DNA from: JACOTK01 sp038256565
Lineage (GTDB): Bacteria > Actinomycetota > Acidimicrobiia > Acidimicrobiales > CADCSY01
Direction: 5' to 3'
Assembly: GCA_038256565.1 (NCBI GenBank)
Contig: JBBSKG010000028.1
Span: forward strand, 1 to 23,551
DNA: 23,551 bases
In this document: positions 8,801 to 15,727 of the stretch, piece after piece
Layout: each line of letters starts with the position of its first letter
Numbering within the stretch: position 1 is the stretch's first letter
Made by a program: the position numbers and the translations under genes
Notes under the pieces: generated by a model
What the model was told of the DNA's origin: nothing
The model's database searches: none
Seen by the model: only the letters and a program-made list of their open reading frames with translations

Positions 8801-9450
8801 TATTGCCACATGGTTTCGACGGGCAAGGTCCTGAACACAGTTCATGTCGTGTCGAGCGCTTCTTGACACTTTGTGCTGAGGACAACATGCAGGTAGTCAA
8901 CGCGACTACAGCAGCTCAGTACTTTCATCTGCTCCGTCGTCAAGCTCAACTAGAGGTTCCCAGGCCGTTGATAGTGGTGACGCCGAAGTACCTGCTACGA
9001 GCTAAAGAAGCTCGTAGCAACGTAAATACATTGACCACGGGCTCGTTCGAAGAGGTGCTGGACGACGATACGGTTAGCGATGCGTTACAGGTGCGCCGGG
9101 TCATCTTGTGTTCAGGCAAGGTGGCATATGACGCCATGAAGCGCCAAGTTGAAACAGGTTCTCCGGCTGCAGTTGTGCGCGTTGAGCAGCTTTACCCATT
9201 CCCTGACGAGCAAATTGCAGAAGTGATAACCCGTTATTCCAATGCCACCTCGCTTTTGTGGCTACAAGAGGAGCCTAAGAACATGGGGGCTTGGCCATTT
9301 GTGCATGGGCGTCTTCTTGATTTACTGCCAAATGGCGTGAGCTTGTTGCATGCGAGTCGACACGAATCTGGCAGTCCAGCAACAGGTAGTCATGCGGTCC
9401 ACCTTCAAGAGCTTGAAGATTTACTCGATGTCACTTTTGCTGATATTTAG
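5824..9450 (+). CDS. kgd: Multifunctional 2-oxoglutarate dehydrogenase/decarboxylase (E2-E1 fusion)
   Basis: The protein converts 2-oxoglutarate to succinyl-CoA in the TCA cycle and is of the fused actinobacterial KGD/OdhA type. From GTG 5824 it has 1208 residues (M. tuberculosis KGD has about 1230). The start of the protein, FGPNAWLVDEMYEQY, is followed by an Ala/Pro linker to about residue 95. Then comes an acyltransferase (E2) domain with LTNPGTIGTVQSVPRLMPGQG and catalytic STYDHRIIQGAESG (His307). The E1 part has GMAHRGRLNVL, the thiamine diphosphate/Mg motif beginning HGDAAFAGQG (Asp636), and RRHGHNEADDPS. No lipoyl domain is present, as is usual for this family. In-frame starts at 5740 (ATG) and 5776 (GTG, after GGGG) would add residues with no family likeness. 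It diverges from ettA. Confidence 0.97.
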   Translation: MSDLISPDTSFGPNAWLVDEMYEQYLVDVNSVSEVWREFFADYRKGVSPTVTPAAVPPVTAQPPGAPVETLSTPAQAAPTKEAEPPKRAPIAKAAEPIKGVGARIVANMEASLGVPTATSFRVVPAKLLEVNRRVINGYLGRSLGGKVSFTHLIGYAVIKALESVPVMNAAYTKLDDGPGVLRHDHVGLGIAVDLEKPDGSRALLVPCVKHADTLDFQSFHTAYEEVIRKVRSNKLSVDDFSGVTVSLTNPGTIGTVQSVPRLMPGQGLIVGVGSIDYPAEYQAADSRALADLGVSKVVTITSTYDHRIIQGAESGMFLKRVHELLLGADDFYQQVFASLGVPYEPVEWRRDVNPLDATEALLHKQMQLNALVNMYRVRGHLIADLDPLRWREPHTHPELDPATYGFTLWDLDREFLARGLAGHDRMALGDILHLLRDAYSRTIGVEYMHIQEPEQKQWVQERVEGVNVSPDIDEQRHILAKLNAAEALERFLATKYVGAKRFGIEGAETAVPLLDAVLEAAADSGMKSAVMGMAHRGRLNVLVNVVGKSYQQLFMEFEGAVDPNMVQGSGDVKYHLGAKGVFKSRSGIEIPVELAANPSHLEAVNPVVEGMVRALQDRIDDPSAFSVLPILIHGDAAFAGQGVVAETLNLSDLKGYRTGGTVHLVINNQLGFTTSPEYGRSSWYCTDVAKMVQAPIFHVNGDDPEACVRVARLAFEFRQAFHKDVVIDLVCYRRHGHNEADDPSFTQPLMYQRINARRSVRKLYVESLVKRGFITVEEAESALADFSARLQAALDETRALAPSEPVRALLSQGGKGVLAHVPTGIDRSVVDEVFAALNTTSEGFTMHPRLAKQFDTRAKLYEEGQIEWATAEALAFGSILLDGRDIRFAGQDSRRGTFSQRHAVLVDQNTGGEYAPLAHLSRTQGKFWIYDSLLSEYAAVGFEYGYSLMHENALVCWEAQFGDFVNGAQIIIDQFIAAAEDKWEQHSGLVLLLPHGFDGQGPEHSSCRVERFLTLCAEDNMQVVNATTAAQYFHLLRRQAQLEVPRPLIVVTPKYLLRAKEARSNVNTLTTGSFEEVLDDDTVSDALQVRRVILCSGKVAYDAMKRQVETGSPAAVVRVEQLYPFPDEQIAEVITRYSNATSLLWLQEEPKNMGAWPFVHGRLLDLLPNGVSLLHASRHESGSPATGSHAVHLQELEDLLDVTFADI

Positions 9451-9494
9451 GCATGCGCCGGACATTGCTATAGAGATGCTTGACTAGGACTGTT

Positions 9495-10709
9495 ATGTCA
9501 TTGCCTCCTACCCATGTTGTCGTTGACGGTTCGAACATCGCGACTGAAGGTCGAAGCACCCCTAGCCTTCAACAGCTCGACGAAGGTGTGAGAGCTTTTC
9601 TTCACCAATATCCCCATGACATTTACACTGTTGTGGTTGACGCGACCTTCGAGCACCGCATCGACCCCTCAGAGCGGAAGATTTTCGAAGAGGCACACGA
9701 GAACGGCGAAGTTATAACTCCACCAGCGGGAACAATCGGTCGCGGTGACAAATTTTTGCTTGAGATCGCAGATCGTTCGGGTGCAACTGTTTTTTCGAAT
9801 GATTCTTTCCAGGAGTTTCATGGTGAGTACTCCTGGTTGTTCAACAACGGTCGACTTATAGGTGGCAAGGCCGTTGCCGAGGTTGGGTGGGTATTTGCGT
9901 TTCGCAGTCCCGTTCGTGGGCCACGTAGTCGCCAAGCGGTTAAAGAGGCACGAGAGCCAGAGAACAGATCGTTACATAACAAGGCGTTGCCTAAAGGCAA
10001 GAACAATGGCGAGCTAGAGTCAAAGACCAGTAGACCCAAGACCAGCCGAGCGCCCATACCCAAGTTGCCGCCCGCTGTTAAAACAAGGGAACCACAACGC
10101 AGACGCGGGGCACCTGCTATCGCTAAGCCGGTAGTTGCGGTCAATGCTCCAATGCCTTTCATTCAGTTCATCGCTGAGCATCCACTGAGTTCAACCGTCG
10201 AAGGTGAAGTCGTGGAGTTTGCTAGTCATGGCGCTTATGTGATGGTGGGCGAGGTCCGCTGTTATGTGCCAACGAAGTTGATGGGTGACCCTGCTCCTCG
10301 CGGCCCAAGAGACGTGTTGGACCTGGGGGAGGTGCGGTCATTTGTGGTTCAAGCACTTGATGCACCGCGGCGAGGGATCGATCTTGCGCTTCCAGGTTTC
10401 GAGCAGATACAGATGGACGATATGCCATCTGAAAAAGCCGCTTCACCAGCAAGGAAGGCAGCGGTTAAGAAAGCGCCAGCTAAGAAAGCGCCAGCTAAGA
10501 AAGCGCCAGTTGAGGATACGGTTTCCACCAAGAAAGTTGCAGCCAAGAAAGCTCCAGCAAAGAAGGCTGTTGTTAAGAAAGCTCCAGCTAAGAAAGTTGC
10601 AGCTAAGAAAGTTGCAGCTAAGAAAGTTGCAGCTAAGAAAGTTGCAGCCAAGAAAGCTCCAGCAAAGAAGGCTGTTGTTAAGAAAGTCGCCAAACCTGTT
10701 ATTCAATAA
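9495..10709 (+). CDS. Zc3h12a/NYN-like ribonuclease with S1-like domain and histone-H1-like tail
   Basis: Three parts are visible in 404 residues. Residues 6-140 resemble the Zc3h12a (Regnase) NYN/PIN-like nuclease: HVVVDGSNIATEG (Asp11, Asn14), VVVDATFEHR (Asp49), GRGDKFLLEIAD (Asp85) and ATVFSNDSFQEF (Asp103), matching the order and spacing of the metal-binding acidic residues. A basic linker follows. Residues ~219-302 look like an S1/OB RNA-binding domain (VEGEVVEFASHGAYVMVG). Residues ~315-404 are a low-complexity Lys/Ala/Pro/Val tail with repeated AKKAP and AKKVA units, like histone H1 or actinobacterial HupB tails. The natural reading is an RNA-processing or decay enzyme with a nucleic-acid-binding tail; substrate unknown. 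ATG 9495 is preceded by AGGA 5 bases upstream. It stands 44 bases after kgd and 51 before the transporter operon. Confidence 0.85.
   Translation: MSLPPTHVVVDGSNIATEGRSTPSLQQLDEGVRAFLHQYPHDIYTVVVDATFEHRIDPSERKIFEEAHENGEVITPPAGTIGRGDKFLLEIADRSGATVFSNDSFQEFHGEYSWLFNNGRLIGGKAVAEVGWVFAFRSPVRGPRSRQAVKEAREPENRSLHNKALPKGKNNGELESKTSRPKTSRAPIPKLPPAVKTREPQRRRGAPAIAKPVVAVNAPMPFIQFIAEHPLSSTVEGEVVEFASHGAYVMVGEVRCYVPTKLMGDPAPRGPRDVLDLGEVRSFVVQALDAPRRGIDLALPGFEQIQMDDMPSEKAASPARKAAVKKAPAKKAPAKKAPVEDTVSTKKVAAKKAPAKKAVVKKAPAKKVAAKKVAAKKVAAKKVAAKKAPAKKAVVKKVAKPVIQ
10458..10690 (+). repeat. 15-bp tandem repeats encoding the Lys/Ala/Pro tail
   Basis: The tail of the NYN protein is built from in-frame 15-bp units, mostly AAGAAAGTTGCAGCT and AAGAAAGCGCCAGCT. 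At least four near-identical AAGAAAGTTGCAGCT copies run through about 10590-10650. A larger 52-bp block at 10530-10581 recurs at 10635-10686, an offset of seven units, showing block duplication by slippage or unequal recombination. The length is likely to vary between strains. Confidence 0.9.
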
Positions 10710-10760
10710 GGCGAGTCTTCCGAGTCCATCTAGTAGGTCCAACGTTTAAGAGGCCAAACC

Positions 10761-11861
10761 ATGACTGTCGTTTCGTTCGATCAGGTGACTAAGCGATTTG
10801 GTGAGGTACTTGCTCTTGATCAACTGAGCCTCGATGTTTTAGATGATGAGTTGCTTGTGTTGTTGGGACCATCGGGTTGTGGAAAGTCGACCGCACTTCG
10901 CATGATTGCAGGGCTCGACGAGCCAACGAGCGGCGTCGTTCGCATAAATGATCAAGTAGTAAACGGCGTTGATCCTAAAGATCGCGATGTGGCGATGGTT
11001 TTCCAGAGTTATGCGCTCTATCCGCATAAATCAGTTCGCCAGAACATCGAGTTTCCTCTTCGAGCTCGCAAGGTTCCCTCAGCCGAACGAAGCGCGCTTG
11101 TAGACGAGGTGGCTAAACAGCTTGATCTAGCTCAATTGATGAATCGCAAACCCCGTGAACTTTCTGGGGGCCAGCGTCAGCGTGTGGCATTGGCACGCGC
11201 ACTCGTTAGACGCCCAGCAGTGTTCTTGATGGATGAGCCTTTATCGAATCTCGATGCAAAGCTGCGCACTCAGACACGGGCCGAATTGGTTGAACTACAA
11301 CAGCGGCTGCACACATCGTTTGTCTATGTCACTCATGACCAAGTTGAGGCAATGACAATGGCAACTCGCATTGCAGTGATGTTGAACGGTGTGTTGCAAC
11401 AGGTGGGTACTGCTCAAGAGGTCTATGACCAGCCAGAAAATGTCTTTGTCGCTCAGTTCATTGGTAGCCCACCTATGAATGTCGTTGATGCAGCAGTTGT
11501 CGATCACGAGGGTCGTCGAATAGCGCGCGTAGCGGGCGGAGCATTCAGTGTGCCAGCAGCGCTGTCAGCGTTGCTCGACAGTCGTCAGTTAAGTGGTGCT
11601 CTACGCGTTGGAATTCGCCCAGAGCATCTTCGGCTGGCTCCACCAGCACTCGAGGGGCCAACCGTAGAAGCACGGGTTCGTTTGGTCGAGGCTCTTGGCC
11701 ATGAGCACCACCTGATCTGTGCTTTGGAAGATGGTGCATCGGTGGTGGTACGTGTGCCTGTAGGTGATCCGCTTGCTGGCGATGGTGAGGCTGTTCGCTT
11801 GATTGCTGATGCCGATGCACTTCATCTGTTCGATGCCAACACTGGTCAGCGGGTTTCATGA
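10761..11861 (+). CDS. ugpC: ABC transporter ATPase, UgpC/MsmK-like
   Basis: This is the ATP-hydrolysing subunit of a carbohydrate/glycerol-3-phosphate type importer (366 residues, normal for the CUT1 family). Walker A GPSGCGKST is at about residues 36-44, followed by the Q-loop VFQSYALYPH, signature LSGGQRQRVALARAL, Walker B FLMDEPLSNLDAKLR and the THDQVEAM switch. A C-terminal OB/TOBE regulatory domain begins near residue 235 with FIGSPPMN and includes GIRPEHL. AAGAGG lies 8 bases before the ATG. Its last bases overlap the permease gene (ATGATGA). CUT1 ATPases can be shared among importers, so specificity is taken from the binding protein in the same operon. Confidence 0.9.
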   Translation: MTVVSFDQVTKRFGEVLALDQLSLDVLDDELLVLLGPSGCGKSTALRMIAGLDEPTSGVVRINDQVVNGVDPKDRDVAMVFQSYALYPHKSVRQNIEFPLRARKVPSAERSALVDEVAKQLDLAQLMNRKPRELSGGQRQRVALARALVRRPAVFLMDEPLSNLDAKLRTQTRAELVELQQRLHTSFVYVTHDQVEAMTMATRIAVMLNGVLQQVGTAQEVYDQPENVFVAQFIGSPPMNVVDAAVVDHEGRRIARVAGGAFSVPAALSALLDSRQLSGALRVGIRPEHLRLAPPALEGPTVEARVRLVEALGHEHHLICALEDGASVVVRVPVGDPLAGDGEAVRLIADADALHLFDANTGQRVS

Positions 11862-12778
11862 TGAAGGTCTCGAAGTCTGAGCCTGTGGTATTGGTGGGTG
11901 GCAAAGGGCGATTAAGTCGTGAACGTTTTCTGGCGTCGTTGTTCTTGATGCCCTCGGCGTTGGTCTTTGTGGTTTTCGTGTTCTACCCATTGATGCGCAC
12001 GATTCATCTTGGTGCCTATAGGAGCGACCCATTTGGCAACATTGGGCGTTTCGTTGGCATTGATCAATACCTCGATGTGATTGGTTCAGCGTCGTTTCGC
12101 AACAGTCTCGCGGTAACGCTGAAGTTCGCACTTCTGACCGTTCCTGTTGGGATGGTGCTCGGCATAGGCCTTGGCGTACTTGCCCATCAACGGCTGCGCG
12201 GCATACAACTCTTTCGTGTGATCTTTTCATCGACGGTGGCAACTTCTGTGGCGATCTCATCATTGATGTGGATTGCCCTCTTGAACCCAAATGTCGGAAT
12301 GGTCAATCAACTGTTGACCTGGCTTGGACAAGAGCGCATCTTGTTTTTACAAGACCCGACGTGGGCGCTGTTGTCGGTATCTGCAGCAACCGTGTGGCAA
12401 CACCTGGGCTTTACCTTCATTGTGGTTACTGCTGGCCTCCAAGCTGTGCCTGATGAACTACTAGAAAGTGCTCGGGTCGATGGGGCAGGGCCATGGAGAC
12501 GCTTTCGCGAAGTAACGCTTCCTTTGCTATCTCCCACGTTGTTATTTGCAGTGATCGTTTTGACCATTCATGCCTTTCAATCTTTTGGCCAGATTGACCT
12601 TTTGACTAAGGGCGGCCCGCTTGATCACACAAACGTGATTGTCTATTCCATATTCACTCTGGTTGGAAGCGACCCCTCAGCAGCCGCTGCTCGTGCCGTC
12701 ATTCTTTTTCTAGTCATGATCATCTTGAGCGGCTCGCAGCTTCGCCTCATGGAGAAGCGAGTCACTTATGAAAACTAG
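11858..12778 (+). CDS. ugpA: ABC transporter permease, UgpA-like
   Basis: This 306-residue inner-membrane protein has six predicted hydrophobic segments, the first near residues 27-46. The cytoplasmic EAA loop that docks on the ATPase reads ELLESARVDGAGPWRRFREV, followed by TLPLLSP. The GGPLDHTNV segment near the C-terminus is typical of MalF/UgpA permeases. The start overlaps the ugpC stop in ATGATGA; a second ATG at 11861 would remove one residue. It overlaps the next permease by 11 bases, so the operon is translationally coupled. The substrate is assigned only through the downstream UgpB-like protein. Confidence 0.88.
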   Translation: MMKVSKSEPVVLVGGKGRLSRERFLASLFLMPSALVFVVFVFYPLMRTIHLGAYRSDPFGNIGRFVGIDQYLDVIGSASFRNSLAVTLKFALLTVPVGMVLGIGLGVLAHQRLRGIQLFRVIFSSTVATSVAISSLMWIALLNPNVGMVNQLLTWLGQERILFLQDPTWALLSVSAATVWQHLGFTFIVVTAGLQAVPDELLESARVDGAGPWRRFREVTLPLLSPTLLFAVIVLTIHAFQSFGQIDLLTKGGPLDHTNVIVYSIFTLVGSDPSAAAARAVILFLVMIILSGSQLRLMEKRVTYEN

Positions 12779-13595
12779 GCGTCGGCTCCGTCTTGCTAGT
12801 CGTTACGCCCTGCTCACGTTTGCGGCGATCGTTGTAGTGATTCCTATTTACACAGCAGTGGTCCTGGCTACTCAGCCCGGCGAGCGCCTGTTTGATTTTC
12901 CAGCAGTGCTTTTTCCTCGTTCAATTGAGTTTTCAACCTTTCGAGAGGCTATAGAAGCAGGCTCGCTACCTCGCTATATGTTGAACAGCGCAGTGGTGTC
13001 ATCGATCATTGTCGCTGGCCAAATTGTTACTTCTGTGTTGGCGGGTTACGCCTTTGCCTGTTTACGTTTCCCGGCCAAGAGGTGGATATTTTTGGCGTTT
13101 CTGGCGACACATATGATTCCCGCCGAAGTCACCATTGTGGCCAACTACGAGACGATGCAACGACTTGGCTGGATCGACACCTTCCCAGCATTGACGGTGC
13201 CGTTTTTGGCTAGTGCATTCGGAACGTTTTTATTGCGCCAGGTTTTCCTACAGGTTCCACAAGAGTTGCGTGACGCAGCATCGCTCGACGGCTATGGACA
13301 TATTGGGTTTCTTTGGAACGTGGCGATCCCGTTGGCTCGACCAGCGATTGCGGCGTTGGGATTGTTCTCGTTTCTGGCTGCTTGGAATCAATATCTTTGG
13401 CCGCTTCTTGTCACGAACAACGACAGCCACCGCACGGTTCAGATTGGCTTGAAAGCTTTAGCTTCAACGAATCTCGACAGAATCAACCTTGTCATGGCGG
13501 GAACTGTCGTAGCCTCGCTTCCAATAGTTGTGTTGTTACTTATTTTTCAACGCCAACTCATCCGCGGCTTGACCGCTGGAGCCGTGAAAGGATGA
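12768..13595 (+). CDS. ugpE: ABC transporter permease, UgpE-like
   Basis: This is the second permease of the importer, 275 residues with six hydrophobic segments beginning at about residues 12-34. The EAA loop reads ELRDAASLDGYGHIGFLWNV, then AIPLARPAI, as in MalG/UgpE proteins. The conserved SFLAAWNQYLWPLLV run follows. The ATG start overlaps the end of the UgpA-like gene by 11 bases, and the stop (TGA at 13593-13595) lies 5 bases before the start of the binding-protein gene. Both permeases together form the membrane channel. Confidence 0.88.
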   Translation: MKTRRRLRLASRYALLTFAAIVVVIPIYTAVVLATQPGERLFDFPAVLFPRSIEFSTFREAIEAGSLPRYMLNSAVVSSIIVAGQIVTSVLAGYAFACLRFPAKRWIFLAFLATHMIPAEVTIVANYETMQRLGWIDTFPALTVPFLASAFGTFLLRQVFLQVPQELRDAASLDGYGHIGFLWNVAIPLARPAIAALGLFSFLAAWNQYLWPLLVTNNDSHRTVQIGLKALASTNLDRINLVMAGTVVASLPIVVLLLIFQRQLIRGLTAGAVKG

Positions 13596-13600
13596 CCTTT

Positions 13601-15085
13601 ATGATTATTGATCTTCGTTCTGCGCAGTCATCTCGCCCAACTCAGTCATCTCGCCCAGCAAAGAGCGCCTCAAGAATCATCCGGTCGGGGGCGATCGTTT
13701 TGTCACTTGCCCTGTTGGCGGGTGCTTGCAGCGACAGTGGTGACAAACAAGCCACAGATACAGCGTCGACTAAGTCGACAGTTGACCCAAAGAGTTGTCC
13801 GACCGACGTTTTGGCAAAGGTCACCAAACCCGTTGACATTACGTTCTGGCACAGCATGGCTGACGCAAACGAATCGACGCTGAAGGCAATGATCGCTGAC
13901 TACAACGCGACCCAGTCAAAGGTTCGGGTGAACCTTCAGTTTCAGGGCGGCTATGACGACACTGCCAAGAAGTATCGGGCAACTTTGCAAGAGGGAGACC
14001 TTCCTGAACTTGTGCAGCTGCATGAGATTTATCCACGCATGATGATCGACACCAAGAGCACGATCCCTGTTCAGGCTTGCATCGACGCAGACGACTATGA
14101 CCTGAGCGATTACTTGGCAGCACCTTTGAGTCAGTTCCGGGTAGACGACATTCAATGGTCGATGCCATTTAACTCATCGGTTCCAGTTCTCTATTACAAC
14201 AAGGCGGCATTTAAGAAGGCTGGCCTCGACCCCGATGTTCCGCCGACGACCTTTGAGGAAATGCGAGCAATGTCACAAAAGATAGTGACCTCAGGAGCTG
14301 CCAAAAGCGGCATTGCGTTTGAACTACTTGCTGATTCCATAGCGCAATGGATGAGCCTGGCAAACCAGCCTCTGGTAGATCGGAGCAATGGGCGAGATGG
14401 CCAAGCGACTAAGGCCACTCTCGACAGTAAAGCCGGCCTTGAGATCTATCAGTTCATGGACAAGATGATCGACGACAAGTTGGCCATAAGCGTCGGTCGT
14501 AACCCAGCTAAGATTGACCACCTGCTAGCCCTTGCCAAGGGTGATGCAGCGATGGCCATCTATACTTCAGCAGCGCTTGGCTCAGTGCTTAGCGTTTTGG
14601 CTAGTGGGCAATTCCCAGGCGTTGATCCTGGCGTCGCTTTCTTGCCTGGCCCGCATGACCCCAAAGGAAAAGGGGGCGTGTTCGTCGGAGGCGGCTCGCT
14701 TCATATCGTCAAAAAGGGCTCTACCCCCGAACAACGGGCAGCCGCTTGGGATCTAACTCGTTGGTTGAATGAGCCAGCCCAACAGGCACGACTTCACTTG
14801 GCAACTGGCTACATACCTATTCGCAAGTCAGCGATTGAATCGCCAGAGATAGTTAGCTTTTGGGAGGCTAACCCACTGTTTCGAGTTGGCTATGACCAGA
14901 TGCTGGCTTCAAAGACAACAAATGGCTCAGCCGTATTCGGTGCATACCAAGGCGTTGAAGAGATCATCATTGCGAGCCTTGAGCGCATGGCCTTGGAAGC
15001 CCAAGACCCCGTAAAGGCTATTGCGCAGGCAAACGCAGAGGCAACGGCAGCAATCAAGGACTACAACGAACGCATTGGTGGATAA
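13601..15085 (+). CDS. ugpB: Solute-binding lipoprotein, UgpB-like (glycerol-3-phosphate type)
   Basis: The binding component has 494 residues from ATG 13601, preceded by AAAGGA at 8 bases. The N-terminus has a basic stretch, a hydrophobic core (about residues 31-40) and a lipobox-like AGAC with Cys43, so it is probably membrane-anchored. An in-frame ATG at 13592 overlaps the permease stop but sits too close to the ribosome binding site. Segments close to UgpB include ITFWHSM, MPFNSSVPVLYYNKAAFKKA and GLDPDVPPTTF, and ATGYIPIRKSA. These support glycerol-3-phosphate or a glycerophosphodiester as substrate; a sugar remains possible. Order C-A-E-B is compact and apparently complete. No terminator is seen; the next gene converges after 7 bases. 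Confidence 0.88.
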   Translation: MIIDLRSAQSSRPTQSSRPAKSASRIIRSGAIVLSLALLAGACSDSGDKQATDTASTKSTVDPKSCPTDVLAKVTKPVDITFWHSMADANESTLKAMIADYNATQSKVRVNLQFQGGYDDTAKKYRATLQEGDLPELVQLHEIYPRMMIDTKSTIPVQACIDADDYDLSDYLAAPLSQFRVDDIQWSMPFNSSVPVLYYNKAAFKKAGLDPDVPPTTFEEMRAMSQKIVTSGAAKSGIAFELLADSIAQWMSLANQPLVDRSNGRDGQATKATLDSKAGLEIYQFMDKMIDDKLAISVGRNPAKIDHLLALAKGDAAMAIYTSAALGSVLSVLASGQFPGVDPGVAFLPGPHDPKGKGGVFVGGGSLHIVKKGSTPEQRAAAWDLTRWLNEPAQQARLHLATGYIPIRKSAIESPEIVSFWEANPLFRVGYDQMLASKTTNGSAVFGAYQGVEEIIIASLERMALEAQDPVKAIAQANAEATAAIKDYNERIGG

Positions 15086-15092
15086 GGCACCT

Positions 15093-15689
15093 CTAAGCGT
15101 TCTTTGATTGCATGCGGGTTACCCAGCGGCGCAAGGTTTCGGGAGGCTGCACTCCTGGCAACACGAGACCGTTGTCGAAAACCAAGGTAGGCGTACCTGA
15201 TACTCCATCTTCGCGGGCTATCTCACGAGCAGCATTGAGCGCAAGGGCTGATTCATTGGTATCAAGAGCGTGCAAAACTCTTTCAACGTTGGCTCCAGCC
15301 TGAGCGACAAGAGTTTTCAGCACGCCTAGGTTGCCGATGTCTAAGCCATCGGCGAAATGTGCCTTAAACAGCGATCGATGCAGAGTAGCGAAGGAATCGG
15401 GGTCGTTCGTGCGAACGTGTTCGCTTATCTGGAGTACAAGGTTTGTATTTGGGCTGTGAGTAGGCATATTAAATTCGAGCCCTGCCTCTTCGCATTCGAC
15501 ACCAACGCTGGTAAAGACTGCGACGGTCCGTCCATCTATGCGATGTTCTCGACCCTCTGGTTCTATTTCTGGGTGTAGCTCGTAGGGCCTGACGGTTACT
15601 TCCACTCCCATTTCAATGAGCAAGGCTTGGCGATCGAGTGTTAGGTAACACCACGGGCAGATGTAGTCGCTCCATAAGGTCACATGCAC
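15093..15689 (-). CDS. DsbA-family oxidoreductase, FrnE-like
   Basis: This 198-residue cytoplasmic thioredoxin-fold protein of the FrnE subgroup has an active site CPWC at residues 11-14 (SDYICPWCYL). A helical insertion lies in the middle, with HSPNTNLVLQISEHV and the SLFKAHF region. The cis-proline loop reads DGVSGTPTLVF near residue 170. There is no signal peptide. FrnE-like proteins are thiol-disulfide oxidoreductases or isomerases, some linked to oxidative stress or polyketide pathways; the partner here is unknown. The start is GTG at 15689, with TACGGT 7 bases upstream and no Shine-Dalgarno. It diverges from the exonuclease III gene across 38 bases. Confidence 0.88.
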   Translation of the reverse strand: MHVTLWSDYICPWCYLTLDRQALLIEMGVEVTVRPYELHPEIEPEGREHRIDGRTVAVFTSVGVECEEAGLEFNMPTHSPNTNLVLQISEHVRTNDPDSFATLHRSLFKAHFADGLDIGNLGVLKTLVAQAGANVERVLHALDTNESALALNAAREIAREDGVSGTPTLVFDNGLVLPGVQPPETLRRWVTRMQSKNA

Positions 15690-15696
15690 ATCAATG

Positions 15697-15702
15697 ACCG
15701 TA
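15697..15702 (-). promoter_or_regulatory. Candidate -10 element for the frnE-like gene (TACGGT)
   Basis: TACGGT on the minus strand lies 7 bases before the GTG at 15689. It is inside GTACGGTCAT, which is also present before ettA. A leaderless transcript is the likely reading; this is inference. Confidence 0.35.
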
Positions 15703-15715
15703 CCCGCGGACGCTC

Positions 15716-15721
15716 TAGGCT
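15716..15721 (+). promoter_or_regulatory. Candidate -10 element for xthA (TAGGCT)
   Basis: TAGGCT lies 6 bases before the ATG of xthA. ATGACC at 15694-15699 is a possible -35 box with 16 bases of spacing. It overlaps the opposite-facing promoter of the frnE-like gene. This is inference. Confidence 0.35.
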
Positions 15722-15727
15722 CCGTGT

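Noticed and set aside
10441..10690. CRISPR-like or minisatellite array.
   Set aside because: The units are contiguous, in-frame and coding, with no spacers.
10285..10749. Frames on both strands across the Lys-tail repeats, giving RKLQL or Phe/Ala/Thr-rich repeats.
   Set aside because: They are by-products of the 15-bp repeats; only the NYN frame continues into real domains.
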